From Amylostereum areolatum (Eukaryota > Basidiomycota > Agaricomycetes > Russulales > Stereaceae): DNA of 64,000 nucleotides. Below, one piece after another: positions 54,401-64,000 of this stretch. Under the pieces are notes generated by a model, which saw only the letters and a list, made by a program, of their open reading frames with translations, ran no database searches and was not told where the DNA came from. The position numbers were made by a program, and so were the translations under genes. The stretch is taken from positions 496,001 to 560,000 of the forward strand of contig SAXG01000007.1 in the NCBI GenBank assembly GCA_012932865.1, in the 5' to 3' direction. Position 1 is the stretch's first letter, and each line of letters opens with the position of its first letter.

Positions 54401-54787
54401 TATATCCGGATCCGCTGGGTCGTTGTGTCGCGTACCCAGCCCATGACGTTCTCGGTGCCATCCACATTACGCATGGGGAACGGGTTTTCTAGTTTTCTTG
54501 TGGTGAGCTTCTTGCGTTCAACGAAGCTTCGGTTCAGGATAATTCCTTCTGTGCCGCTATCAAGCAGCGCGTCTGCGTCGATTTCTCTTTTGGTAACTCG
54601 TCCGATCAGCTTGACTTTGAGCGTGATCGATGGTGTTTGCCTGTTCTTGGTGACAGTAGACAGATACAAACACGGGGGATACGATTGCTCACAGGTATGC
54701 ATGGATGATAATACAGCGAAACGATTCGACGATGATACCAAAAGTCCTTTGCCTCCACCAGACGACGCGACTGGGGGGCGTTTCAAA
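51415..54787 (-). CDS. Pol of element 2 (protease, RT, RNase H, integrase), C-terminus truncated
   Basis: The frame is entered from gag by -1 slippage at 54786-54792; it is open further upstream only as an overlap with gag. Protease: DADALLDSGTEGIILNRSFV. RT: SPFFFVKKKDGKLRPVQDYR, FGLMNSPATFQAMMNEL and VIIYMDDILVFTRT. RNase H: LVEVDASDFATGGILSQ, YDKELLAIIRALEAWRHYLE and EIWTDHKNLEHFKTAQ. Integrase: SPLAGHPGRFKTYELVSREY then GCATCQSTK, with the DDE residues in STDFIVELPD, ISDRGPQFAGQVM and DGQTERENQNLEQFL. No stop or frameshift interrupts about 1,120 codons. The last recognisable residues are FLPKMYPSVNIRKTP, after which the frame ends in non-homologous DNA. The clean core suggests truncation is recent relative to point decay. 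Confidence 0.9.
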
Positions 54788-54792
54788 AATCC
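54751..54792 (-). promoter_or_regulatory. -1 ribosomal frameshift signal of element 2
   Basis: The gag frame ends CAG GAT TTT TGA. The heptamer G GAT TTT (54792-54786) resembles known GGATTTA sites and shifts into pol at TTG. After six bases, GCCCCCCAG (54779-54771) can pair with CTGGTGGAGGC (54761-54751) with two bulged bases and a 9-base loop. Position and stop codon match those of element 1. Confidence 0.65.
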
Positions 54793-55807
54793 TGCGATTC
54801 CAGGATGTCCTTCAACAGCGCTACTGCCTGCTCCTTGCCTTCCGCGTCCAGATCCTTCAGCTGGCGAGTGATCGCCGCGATGGTTTTGGATGGGTCGGGA
54901 GCTGCTTTCGCAGTGGACGGAGCCGTGTTCGTCGGCAGGGGAGGGGCCTTGGACCCAGTCTCTACTGCGCCCACCCGTCGCGCGCTCGAGTCGCGGTTGG
55001 GGCAGTCGCGAGAGACGTGACCGGCCTGTCGACACATGAAGCACTTGCCCTCGCGCATCATCTTTGCACATTCGTCGTCCGTCAGTTTTGCAGGGCGGGT
55101 CGAGGTGTTGGTGAAGGCGCCGACTCGGCGCGATGAGGAGTCGTTGGTCGAACCGTTCGAGGTGAGCGCGACAGCCCCCTTGGACTGACTGCTCTTCCTC
55201 TCCGGGTTCTCTTCGAGCCACTGGTGGTTGATGCGGCGGGCGCGCTCCTTCCACTCCGCGAACTTGGTGGGGAACGGGTACGACCGGGCCACCTGCTTGC
55301 CGAGGTCACGCTGAAGTCCCTTCTTGAAAAGTGGATTAGCGCCTCGTCGTCGTACGCTGACATGGTTGCCAGCATCTCAAACTCGGTGATAAAGTCAGTG
55401 ACGTCCCGGGTGGTCATTGCGAGCTCGTTGATCTTATGCTGAGCCTCTATCTTCGGATCGACGGGCACGAAGTCTTTGCCAAACCTCTCGAAGAGCTCTT
55501 TGTAGGAGCTATAGTGGAGTGTTGGGGGCGTGGGGTCGAGGGTGTCGGCGTCTTCCTTCTCGTCTTCGTCGGCGAAGAGTTCCATGCGGCGATGCGTGGC
55601 CCAGGCTTTTGCCGTGTCGTCCTCCATCAGGCTGAGGAGGAGCATCATCTTGGCGTCATCTGTGGCATAAACATCCTTGTTAACGCGCAGGAACATGCGG
55701 AGCTCGAGGGAGAACCGGAGGGTGTCGCGTCTATCGCCTTTGAATAGCTTTGGCTTGGGGCCGATCTCCCGCTTGGAGACGGCAGGTTTGGATTCGGCGT
55801 CGGACAT
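54783..55807 (-). pseudogene. Gag of element 2, broken by a single-base deletion
   Basis: The ATG at 55807 begins MSDAESKPAVSKREIGPKPK. Capsid-like blocks follow: LFKGDRRDTLRFSLELRMFL, SYKELFERFGKDFVPVDP and TDFITEFEMLATMSAYDDEA. Within a run of four T (minus strand, 55330-55327) one base appears to be missing, because the gag sequence continues in another frame as RSYPFPTKFAEWKERARRI. The zinc knuckle CFMCRQAGHVSRDC and a C-terminus LKDLDAEGKEQAVALLKDIL follow, and the stop TGA (54785-54783) sits next to the slippery site. Apart from this indel the gene reads well. It could be a sequencing error in a homopolymer. Confidence 0.8.
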
Positions 55808-57154
55808 CTTGTCGAAAGGGAGGGGGACGGTGAGGGATTGGGCGAGTTCTTGATCAAGGCGGCGTAGGGTTTCTCGTCGGTGTTCTTCTGCTTCTTCAAC
55901 TTCGTCCTCAACTTGTTTTGCGACAAGGAAGTCGGCGGGGGTGAGGAATTGCTGGTTATGATGCCACGACCAGTGATCTTGGACGGGACTGAACGAAGTG
56001 GGCTGCCACTCAACTACTGATCGTCCTGGGGTTCCGTTCTTGTTCCGTCTATAGGCGTACCACTTCCCAGTTGTGTCGTTGTGGTTGATCCCTTCTGGGA
56101 CTTCGATTACAGTACGTCGACGGGGTGGGGGCGAGTTGGTCGGAGGGGGGTTCAGGAAGCGCTGTAGAACGTCCGCAGCGGTGGCAAAATCCGATTCTTC
56201 GACGTAGGGTTGTTCGTCGCGGTCGTCGAAGTACCAGTCTCGACGTTGCCGGTTTGGTTCGTCGTGCAGCCAACGTACGGATTCCTTAGTCTGCTGCGAG
56301 GTGAGGATATAGTATTCTTCGGGACAGTAGTCTCGAAAGACGCCTGGGGGAAGGTTCGGGGTGGGGGGACGAGGGGCTGTGGAGGACGTGATGATGGTCT
56401 AGAAGAAGTCCGCCGCGATGGGGCGACGGCCGAGGAGTTTCTTGGTGAGGTAGCCGGCTTTTACTGCCTGGCGGATCTTATGTTTGTGGTGGCGGCGACG
56501 AAGGGTCTTACCCTTGATGGTGGGACGGAGGACTGGTGGCGGGGTGGATTCGGGGGTCCGACGGTTAAACTGGGAGACGGAGGTGAAACTGGTTTGGAGG
56601 ATCGGGTTGGGGGCGTCTTGGATGAGGTATGTGTGGTAGGTGGGGGCGTGGAGGGTGAATTCAAGGCGTTCGAGATCTACGTTGATGCACGTAGTGATCC
56701 GGACGTATAGGGCGAGGACGACAGTACCGTGATCCTTGTGCCACCTCCACTCGAAGATGCGGAAGTTGAGGCCGTGCGCGGTCCAGGGATCTTTCTTGCA
56801 GAGGTTCTGTACGGGGACGAGGCAGTTGACAGTGACGGCGTCGGACCAAGGGTAGGGGAGTGGTGCGTCGTCGCGGGGGGTGATCGGCTTTCCGTTGAAC
56901 AGGAGGAAGACCGGTGCGTTCGGGAGGTCCGTGGTGGGAGTTTTTAACGTCGTAGAGATGGCAGAGGTAGATGGAGAGAGGGGTGCGAGGTAGGCGTAGG
57001 GGTAGACTGTCCAGGTGTCAGAAACACAGTTTATGAGACCGATGAACCGCCTAAGTCGCGACGATGGGAGGAGCGAGAAGAAAATAGATTCGAGAGTGCC
57101 GGGGTCTAGGGTAGTGCAACGTGCGCTACAGTACCGTATGACGAGATGGACAGT
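55808..57154 (-). other. AUG-free, protein-like leader frame upstream of gag in element 2
   Basis: In the same frame as gag, 449 codons are open from 57154 down to the gag ATG except for one TAG (56401-56399). The sense strand has no ATG in any frame across 1,347 nt. The reading is protein-like and aromatic-rich: TLESIFFSLLPSSRLRRFIG, NAPVFLLFNGKPITPRDD, NLCKKDPWTAHGLNFRIFEW, LRRRHKHKIRQAVKAGYLTK, and after the TAG YCPEEYYILTSQQTKESVRW, TGKWYAYRRNKNG and QDHWSWHHNQQFLTPADFLV. I do not recognise the domains. It may be a non-AUG-initiated Gag extension, or two products separated by the stop. Confidence 0.6.
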
Positions 57155-57183
57155 CTAGGGAAAAGGGAAGAGAAACACTGTCC

Positions 57184-57192
57184 TTATATACA
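57184..57192 (-). promoter_or_regulatory. TATA-like element ahead of the AUG-free frame
   Basis: On the minus strand the sequence reads TTGTATATAAGGAC; TATATAAGG lies 30-40 bases before the point (57154) where the leader frame opens. A pyrimidine-rich stretch follows. It may be the promoter of element 2. Confidence 0.45.
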
Positions 57193-57450
57193 AGTGGGAA
57201 CGATGGTGCGATGCGATGCGATAGTGGTGCGAGCGGGGGGAACAATAGGAAAGGAGTCATGGGGCGGAGGATGAAGGTCCGGAGCAGTGATGTCATAGAT
57301 AAGGATGCGGAATCCCGCTCGGAAGTCCGGGCAATGACGTCATTGAAGCATGTGATGCAAGGGAAAGTCATGTGCCGTGACACGTCGCGTGTACGAGGTC
57401 TGCAAACGAAGAGAGAAATGGAGCGATCCATGACAACTAGTATCTCTTCC

Positions 57451-57537
57451 CCATTGTCTCTCGCGCGTCTCCCATTGTCTCTCGCGCGTCTCCCATTGTC
57501 TCTCGCGCGTCTCCCATTGTCTCTCGCGCATCTCCCA
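57451..57537. repeat. 21-bp minisatellite, four copies plus remnant
   Basis: The unit begins CCATTGTCTCTCGCGCGTC and is 21 bp long. Copies 1-3 are identical, copy 4 has one change (GCGCG to GCGCA), and a shortened copy follows. It lies between element 2 and the permease gene. Confidence 0.9.
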
Positions 57538-58092
57538 TCATCTCTCCCTGGTCGCTTCCCCGGTTGTCTGTTGTTGCCGTTTCATACATCCTTGCTCCTT
57601 TGTACCACCTGTAACCTGTCGGGCATGTCTGTATTGATAGTCGCGGTTGCTCCGTATCAATTGCATTTGATTGCTACTTACTAGAATGTGCTACAATAAG
57701 TGTGCCGGCTTACAACGGAAAGCAACGACAGTCCTTTACGCGTGGCGAGCGGGTGGTCTCGGGTGATTCTACCGGGTTTCTCCTTCCTTACATTCAGCTT
57801 ACATTTAGCTTACAATCCCATTACAAGCCCTTAAAGCAACCCCGGGGGTCATACACATTCCTCTTTAGCTTTCCGAGGATAAATGTAGGTTATCCAGAAA
57901 TTGTAGCTTATATAGAACTTGTAGCACGGTACAATGACATTGTACCGGCATACAAGTTTCACGCACTTTTGCTGATGCGTCTGCTTACCCTTGCTTGCCT
58001 TTCACGTGACCGCGTCTGCAAGACCCCACCCGACGTTAAGCTAATTCACGATTATTCTGTAGTCTTCCCTCTTTACTCGATTTCACTCCTAC
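57538..58092. other. Intergenic region
   Basis: No gene recognised. It contains loosely repeated phrases (TTACATTCAGC, TTACATTTAGC, TTACAATCCC) around 57788-57825 and the permease 3' end region. Confidence 0.4.
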
Positions 58093-60470
58093 TCACACCT
58101 CCAGAACCTCCACGCTCGAGCCCCCCTTCTTCGACTCATCCGTGCTAGTCCTTTCGTCCCTCTCCCTCTCTTGCACCTTCCCTTCCTCCTCCCCAACCCA
58201 CTCCCGCGCCTCGTAACCCTCCACGGTCGGTATCGGGCCCTTGAACCAATGGACCCCTCCGTACTTGGGGAAGTAGTACCACACGAGCGAGAGGACGAAC
58301 ACGCCGCCGAGGACGACGACGGTGTAGTTCATGTCCGCGACGGACGTCACCTTGTCCGGCGGGAAGAAGAACACGGTGCCCATGAAGCCCATGAACACGA
58401 CCGAGATCAGCGCGCACGGGAAGCTCTGGCAAATCGATCCACACAGTTAGCTATTCCTGCCTCTGCGCGCCACGAAGGGAGGGAAGGACGCACAAACACC
58501 CCCAACGAGAACGGTCCCGGCTTGAAGTTGTTCTCCTTCCTCCATATCCACCGCGCGGCGATCGGGATCGCGTACGCGACGTACAAGCCCGTGACGCTGA
58601 TCGCGAACACGGCGTTGATGGCTTGCGAGCCCGCGAAGGCGAGGCAGCCGAGGAGGAGCGCTGCGATCGCGGTGAACCAGACGGTGTTGACGGGCGTCTT
58701 GGTGTAGGAGTTCATGCGGTAGAGGTAGGACGAGAAAGGGAGCGCGCCATCGCGGGAGAACGCGAAGGATTGACGGGAGGCGGCAAGCATCTGGAAGAAG
58801 GGTAGTGAGACGTAGCTTCGAAACCGGGAGAGAGTTGGCACGAACCATGCTGGATCCCATGAAGTACCTGAAAGTAAAAACCCCACCCTCGTCAGCGAGG
58901 GTACACATTAGAGACAGCGAAAAACGCACTGCACGATAACAACGAATGACCAAATCGCCAGCGTGCCCTTCTGTCCGAAGCTGTTGAAGAAGATGGCCGC
59001 CATCGGCTGGTCGCTGTTGGCGAGAGCCGCAAGGTCCGTTCCCATGCAGAACGCGAGAGAAACGTTGATGGCTATACCAAAGTTCAGTCAGCGACTTTGG
59101 CGTTATACGAATACCAAAAACACCCACCCCATCCAAGGATACCAGCGATACCGATGGCCCACACAATGGCCCATGGGACAGCTGTCGCAGCGTTGGAAGC
59201 TTCTTCGCTGATATGCACACTTGAATCGAACGAGCCTGCGCGGACCGTGAGCCTCCTATCTCTTTCATTAAGATGGATGAGCGTACAAATGGTCCACAGG
59301 GGGGCGAGGAAGCTGAGAATAAAAGCGTAGCCACTCGGCCAATCGCTCTCTAGATCGTATAGTCAGACTTCGTCCCACTGGCACAACAAAGCATTCGCAG
59401 AGAGACGTACGGTTCGTGAAGTTCCCGAGCGCGAAGCTCGCGGTATTGCGGAACTCGGAAGGCGTCGCAGCGGGAAGCCCGATGATCACCGCCAAACAGA
59501 GCCTGATAAACCGTTGTAAGCACCGTACCATACCCGGGCGAAAGTATGTAACGACTTACAGAACGTTCAGCGCGACGTATACGCTCTGCATCCTCGCCAG
59601 GAGGCTGGTGCCGAGGCAGCACAAAAACGCGTGGGTGAGGATGATCAACACGAACACGGCACTGCGTAACGAATGGGATCAGCATCTCATTGCGAGCGAT
59701 AAGACGACGGGCGGACGCACAAGGTGGTGGTACTGGTGGCTTCGTATCCCGTCCCGATGTTGGCTGCAGCCATAACCTGAACTGCAGCGCCCCAGTCGAT
59801 GCTCGCCACGCTGGCGATAGAGCCTATCGTGTTCGCGTCTGTCTCGGACATAAGTCTCAGACCGGTCATCCAACGGAAAATGAAAGTCTCACATCCCACG
59901 ATCCACGCGAGGAGGTTCCGCCAGCTCGGGGAAGAGAGCGAATGCGTCCAGAAGTACAGCTATCCAAGCGGCGTCAGAGGGGTGGTCGCGGATGGAGATA
60001 GGGAAAATGACGTACCCCACCCGAAGTGGGAGCGGCCGACGCGAGCTCTGCCATGGACATGCCGACGATAAGGATGAATACACTTGCCACGGCCCACTAC
60101 CGGAAAAGGGTCAGCGAAAGCAGATGCGAAAGGAGGTATGCAGACACACCCCCCAAACCATAGCGGCGGGTCCTCCGTTGGGTACAGAGTAGAAAAGAAC
60201 AGAGCTGTCCGACGGGGTCAGCCACCGCACGCTTGATGACAGGGGTATATGCGCACGATATGCTAGGTAAAAGCCCGATGATACTGAAGGCGATACCGAA
60301 TACCTAGGGGCTTCGTCAGTATCGCAATATCTCTTCATAACCACCAACGCAAAACGTACCTCTATTGGCGAGAACGCCCGCTGAAACTCCTGCTTGTACC
60401 CAAGCTCCGCCAACAGATTCTCGTCCGCGACCATAGTTCCCGTTTTGTTCGTCTTCTTCTCGGAAGCCAT
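58093..60470 (-). CDS. APC-family amino-acid/GABA permease (UGA4-like)
   Basis: Plasma- or vacuolar-membrane transporter with about 12 membrane helices. The ATG at 60470 starts MASEKKTNKTGTMVADENLL, then AELGYKQEFQRAFSPIEV, the cytosolic lead-in typical of UGA4-like permeases. Helix exons follow: SVLFYSVPNGGPAAMVWG, WAVASVFILIVGMSMAELAS, APTSG and LYFWTHSLSSPSWRNLLAWI. Later, SDTFDSSVHISEEASNAATA (about 59170-59245) followed by VPWAIVWAIGIAGILG is a conserved family block. Then MLAASRQSFAFSRDGALPFS and YLYRMNSYTKTPVNTVWFTA mark the helix 8-9 loop, and RWIWRKENNFKPGPFSLG the region before the last helices. The tail is highly charged and ends SSVEVLEV before the TGA (58095-58093). Around ten short introns interrupt it. 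The substrate cannot be fixed (GABA, polyamines or other amino acids). Confidence 0.85.
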
Positions 60471-62605
60471 ATTACTCCTGCGTCGTCGGGGCGAAAAGGT
60501 AGAGAGGGGTAGGAGACCAGGACAACTGCTGGCAGCGAAAGAAGCCGATACGGGAAGCGAACGAAGGAAAAGTGCCCGGGGCAAAAGCACGTCCTTATAA
60601 GATACACGCCGCCTGCGGTGCCGTCGTGACATCAGAATGCGGAGCCAGGACGGAGGCCAGTGAAGTTGAATCACAGTGAAGGCCCCGAGTTCATTGGCGC
60701 GTACCCATTAACCAACCAACGGCCGAGGTCGAGCGGGAGATCGAATCAAGAGCACCCGTTCGACGACAAGATAAGGGCGGACGCCCACAGACGACGATAA
60801 GCTGCTCTATCTGCTCCGAGTGAACTTCCAAGGGGGAAAATATAGTGCTGCGGTATCTGTGCGGTGAGACAGTAGCTGTCAGATACGAAATCGGCCAGTG
60901 AGAGTGGGAGAAGACAGGAGCTCACTGTGTTTCAATTTAGAGGGTGCGTCGGACGACATCTGGGTCAAGGGGCGCGGGGCAAGCGATGCTCCGTATGATA
61001 CGGAGGAGATGTACAAATTCGTAAAGTCGTATTCGAGAAAAGCAAATGCAGGGTAACAGAACGCGAATTATGTAAATAAGGAAGACCACAAACGCGTAAA
61101 GGGAAACGACGCAATGACCGCCCCCTCGCTCACGGCGGGCCCTCCGACACATGGGTGCCCCCTCAGGAATGGGAGCCGCTTTCTGCGCGTCGGCGATTCG
61201 TTCACTACATTTTTGTACGAGCAAATGTGAGATAACCTTGCGGCCCTGCGGTTCTCTTCGTGCGAAAAGGCCACTGAAGGTCAAGCGCATCCTGTTTATC
61301 TTTTGTGGGTAATGCGGGACTTTTGGCGGTGGTCTGACCACGTTCGAGGATGTGTCGGAAGAGTATGACGGAGGTAGATGGAAACCTGGGTACAAGCTAG
61401 TCAAGACGAGAATAAGACGGATATCGGAAAGAAGGACACACCTTTGCAGTCCTTTGCACGTCCGTCCGGCCTATGGCTACTTTGTGATGACATAGCGCCT
61501 TGTGTCTTGGTCCGGTTATCGGACCACCTTTTGTGTCTTGGACAGTTGGACAGACCGACCGGCCAGCGCGCGTAGGTATTTAGCCTGGTCTGAAGGGTTT
61601 TAGGTGCATCGGTCGACAACCCATACCAATAGTTCAGAAGGACGCGAGCATCGCGTATATTACCATGTAACTGTGTCTCGAAAATGATGAACAGGAGAGA
61701 GCGACGCTGGGATGAAGCCGACTTGCGAAAATACCTGGCAAGAGACGGCCGGTGACTCCATGAGGCCTGAGTACTGACCACATATGGCTAATTTGAGAGC
61801 TCCGCCGTCTTCCTACGGATGCTGTATGACGTGTGAATCCTCGCAGTCTACGAACTGAAGCGATGGGGACGTACCTCAAGTCACACGCTCTCGTCATCTC
61901 TCCAACCCGTCTCTGTTCTCTCTTTGTCCTAGGAATTCACGTCATGCCTGAAGTATGCGCAATGACGTGCATTCGAGGGAGCTGGGAGGTCGGCGCTTCC
62001 GCTAGCAGGTCGTCGTACGCAGGATACGTCGCAGCATCCAAAGTCCGTTGCCAGCCTGAAACCGTCATCCGGTCACGGTGCTTCTTGTATTAGAGTTGAT
62101 CATGTCGCTGACACCGGTAGCAGATTCGTGCAAAATGGAGGAAGAGCATGTTGAAGAAAGCAAAACTGACGGGAAAGAAAGTGAAGGTAAGATTCAAAGC
62201 CGGGCTTAGGCTGTGAAAGGACCCCTGAAACGCCCGCCAGAGGTCCGATGCACCTACCCGGGGTCAAACGGCGCGTCAGCGCCGAGCTCCGAGGGGGGAT
62301 GCCGGGTCTGAGACCCCAAATTTGGCTCTATGTCCGAGGATCTGTCCGGGTTAGGGACCGTTTGCTGGCGAGGTCCGATCCTTGACCCGGGGCTATCCGA
62401 GGGGACTATGAGATGGACAGACAGGGTATTGTACTGTAATTTGGACCAAATATGATAGATAAATAGTTTTATCTCCAAGTAGCAGTTATTCCACCTATAT
62501 TCGTCCTATACAGGCGCACAATGACAGGAGCTTGGGCACTTACTCCGCCGTTGATGTTCAACCTTCTGTCCCTTACTCACACTCACACTTCCCAACCCTG
62601 ACCAC
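60471..62605. other. Intergenic region, no gene recognised
   Basis: 2.1 kb with short motif-free open frames. A small palindrome (TGGTCCG gttat CGGACCA) lies near 61508-61526. Imperfect inverted phrases (CCCGGGGTCAA and TTGACCCGGGGC) flank 62260-62390, about 220 bp upstream of the next gene. Confidence 0.4.
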
Positions 62606-64000
62606 ATGAATACACCTATCTCAGTCCTCGATGATTCTGAAATACCTGATTTTGACCACAAGACCTGGATTGGCACCGGAAAACAATTCCCCCAAATCGA
62701 CATTCCTCCGGAACTCGCCCATCACATCAAGACTCTCCTCGTCATCCCCCCTCAGTTGGAGAACGACCTTCTCCCTGGTCCAAACCTTCCTGTTTGGGAC
62801 TTTGTGTCTACGTCCCTTCCAAAGAGAAGCAACACATCCGTATACCCGGCACCATCATCAGCATTTTCAAAGGAACCGCCGGACCGCGCATCTGCTCACC
62901 TCCATGTCCGTGACCTCCCTCCTCGAGATTTTGTAAGGAAGGTAGACCGGTTGATTGGGCAAATGGTCCTGGATGGGATGCAGTCAGTTTGCGACCCCCA
63001 ATATCGGGATGGTCGACTACCATTCTGGGTGGTGACGTACTGGCAACAGATGCACACAATTCTGGATATACAGAATGCCTGGAAGAATGCCATAACTTGG
63101 TTAGAGAGCAAGGCAGGAGAGGAGGGAGAGGAATCAAGAGAACACGTTCAAGAGGCACTCCGACAAGTAGCAACTATACCATGGCACGAACCGACGGCAA
63201 TTCGAGGCGCACAAATGAATGCAACCACAGCAGACTTTGTCAAGCTCCTAGGAGACGGGCGGGTCAGCACATTCACCCTCAACATGATGATGCATTGGAT
63301 TGTGGAGCAGCTTGAAAATGCACCACCGGAAAGCCGTGTTTACGAGGTCCACGGGTTCGACATCTGGAACGAGATTCGAAAAGCAGAGCGCGCGGATTTC
63401 TATCAAGCCAGGTCGCCCCGATTTCTCCGTCAAACCGAAAGAATCCTTTCCGAGGGCAAGAAGGTTGTCCTCATGCCGGTTTTTGTCCAGGACCAACAAC
63501 ACTTCGCTATTCTACGGATAGATGGTCATCAGCGCACAGTGGCTTATGGTGAGGAAACCCAATCTATGATACATGATTTTGGGACATTTACCAGAGGGGT
63601 ACAGGCGACAGTCTTCGGCATAAACTTGAGCGGCCTCAAGAAGTGGTCACGAAAGTACAACACTGGTTGCGCGTCCGGCTCGGCGGCGAATACAGATGGG
63701 TTGACAGCGACGATACATTTCCCTGTGCGACTCAAGACGACTGGGTGTCATGTGGAATATGTGCGGCAAATACAATTGCCCACACGACATTGAACGAGGC
63801 TCTCTGGACACAGACAACAGCTGTTGAACACCGAGTCCGCTGGTTTGTCCGGTTAGCAGAAGCACATACAAGGAGCAGAGTGGTAAGTTGTTATTCTTTA
63901 TCATCACGAACACGAACTCACCTACCCACGATACTGTTAAGGGCCGAGTGGCAAGCATACCACCGCCAGCGCACACTGCAGGATCATTACGAGCCAGCCG
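62606..64000 (+). CDS. C48 (Ulp1-like) cysteine peptidase-like protein, partial at window end
   Basis: The ATG at 62606 gives MNTPISVLDDSEIPDFDHKT and a long N-terminal domain I do not recognise (for example PFWVVTYWQQMHTILDIQNA). A Ulp1-like fold follows: LLGDGRVSTFTLNMMMHWIV, FYQARSPRFLRQTERILSEG, then VVLMPVFVQDQQHFAILRID with the catalytic His position and VAYGEE with an acidic partner. The catalytic Gln/Cys box, CATQDDWVSCGICAANTIAH, lies in another frame (63725-63785). The frames are joined if an intron of about 32 nt within 63598-63632 is removed, or this copy has a one-base shift. A GT-AG intron (about 63881-63939) follows and the gene continues past 64000. It could be a desumoylase-like host gene or a transposon-associated peptidase. 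Confidence 0.6.

Larger units (their letters stand above)
51415..57157 (-). mobile_element. Ty3/gypsy retrotransposon, element 2 (3'-truncated, no LTR pair found)
   Basis: On the minus strand, reading right to left: an AUG-free leader frame (from 57154), gag with a zinc knuckle, then pol with protease, RT, RNase H and integrase in the -1 frame. Pol stops at 51415, shortly after the integrase core, in sequence unrelated to gypsy elements. The GPY/F region, chromodomain, polypurine tract and right-hand LTR are missing. No LTR could be identified because there is no second copy to compare. It is related to element 1 but clearly diverged and lies in opposite orientation, 680 bp away. Confidence 0.85.

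Noticed and set aside
51415..55254. 1279-codon open frame taken whole as pol of element 2
   Set aside because: The part upstream of 54787 overlaps the gag zinc-knuckle region in another frame and reads as low-complexity shadow; pol proper begins at the slippery site.
57184..57700. A 5' LTR for element 2
   Set aside because: No second copy exists in the window to compare, and the reading frame opens right after the TATA box, so LTR limits cannot be supported.
61508..61526. Palindrome TGGTCCG gttat CGGACCA as a terminator or operator
   Set aside because: Eukaryotic intergenic DNA, single short hairpin, no adjacent gene end; likely chance.
1..64000. tRNA genes, rRNA, CRISPR arrays or bacterial operons
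   Set aside because: No cloverleaf, rRNA or spacer-repeat pattern was recognised by reading; short tRNAs could still be missed without a covariance search.

Overview
The window is nuclear DNA of a filamentous basidiomycete, most likely an agaricomycete. Genes are densely packed on both strands and split by many 45-70 bp GT-AG introns. The lineage call rests on the gene set: a MYND-Kelch protein, a multi-intron CPAF/S41-like secreted peptidase, a UGA4-like permease, a C48 (Ulp1-like) peptidase and Ty3/gypsy chromovirus-type retrotransposons. No bacterial-type operons, CRISPR arrays or RNA genes were recognised.

Layout. 1-19.2 kb: cytosolic arginyl-tRNA synthetase (cut by the window edge, minus), MYND-Kelch protein (minus), a protein-kinase relic (minus), a tandem ABM-like (dimeric alpha/beta barrel) protein (minus), a poorly coding 3 kb, a 15-exon S41-family secreted peptidase (plus), a KLHDC4/Kel3-like Kelch protein (minus), and the head-to-head pair RPS6 (minus) and RPS13 (plus). 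19.2-23.9 kb: weakly coding, with an unrecognised secreted-protein-like gene and a duplicated exon pair. 23.9-39.3 kb: a 1380-residue Ser/Pro-rich protein, mitochondrial DHTKD1-like 2-oxoadipate dehydrogenase E1, aldo/keto reductase, HAD phosphatase and inositol oxygenase. The last three lie within 5 kb and could serve inositol-glucuronate or polyol metabolism. 39.3-42.2 kb: gene-poor, with GGTTC/GAACCT repeats. 42.2-57.2 kb: a retrotransposon island. 58-60.5 kb: APC-family amino-acid/GABA permease. 62.6 kb to the end: a C48 peptidase-like gene running off the window.

The retrotransposon island is the most unusual part. Element 1 (42192-50736, plus) has two 540-bp LTRs differing at a single base, so it is young, yet its pol is broken. 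It shows (a) a primer-binding site whose 10 bases complement the predicted 5' end of its own RNA, a Tf1-type self-priming layout; (b) gag ending in G GGT TTT TGA followed by a hairpin, with pol in the -1 frame; (c) a 1.05-kb leader containing only one AUG although a protein-like frame runs through it into gag; and (d) after the chromodomain, extra reading frames including a small single-pass membrane protein with its own TATA box. Element 2 (51415-57157, minus) is truncated. It repeats the -1 frameshift design (G GAT TTT TGA plus hairpin) and has a 1.35-kb leader with no AUG in any sense frame, while the opposite strand of the same DNA has more than a dozen. The leader still encodes a coherent, methionine-free reading frame. 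Two diverged elements sharing this design suggest a regulated, possibly non-AUG-initiated Gag extension; that function is inference.
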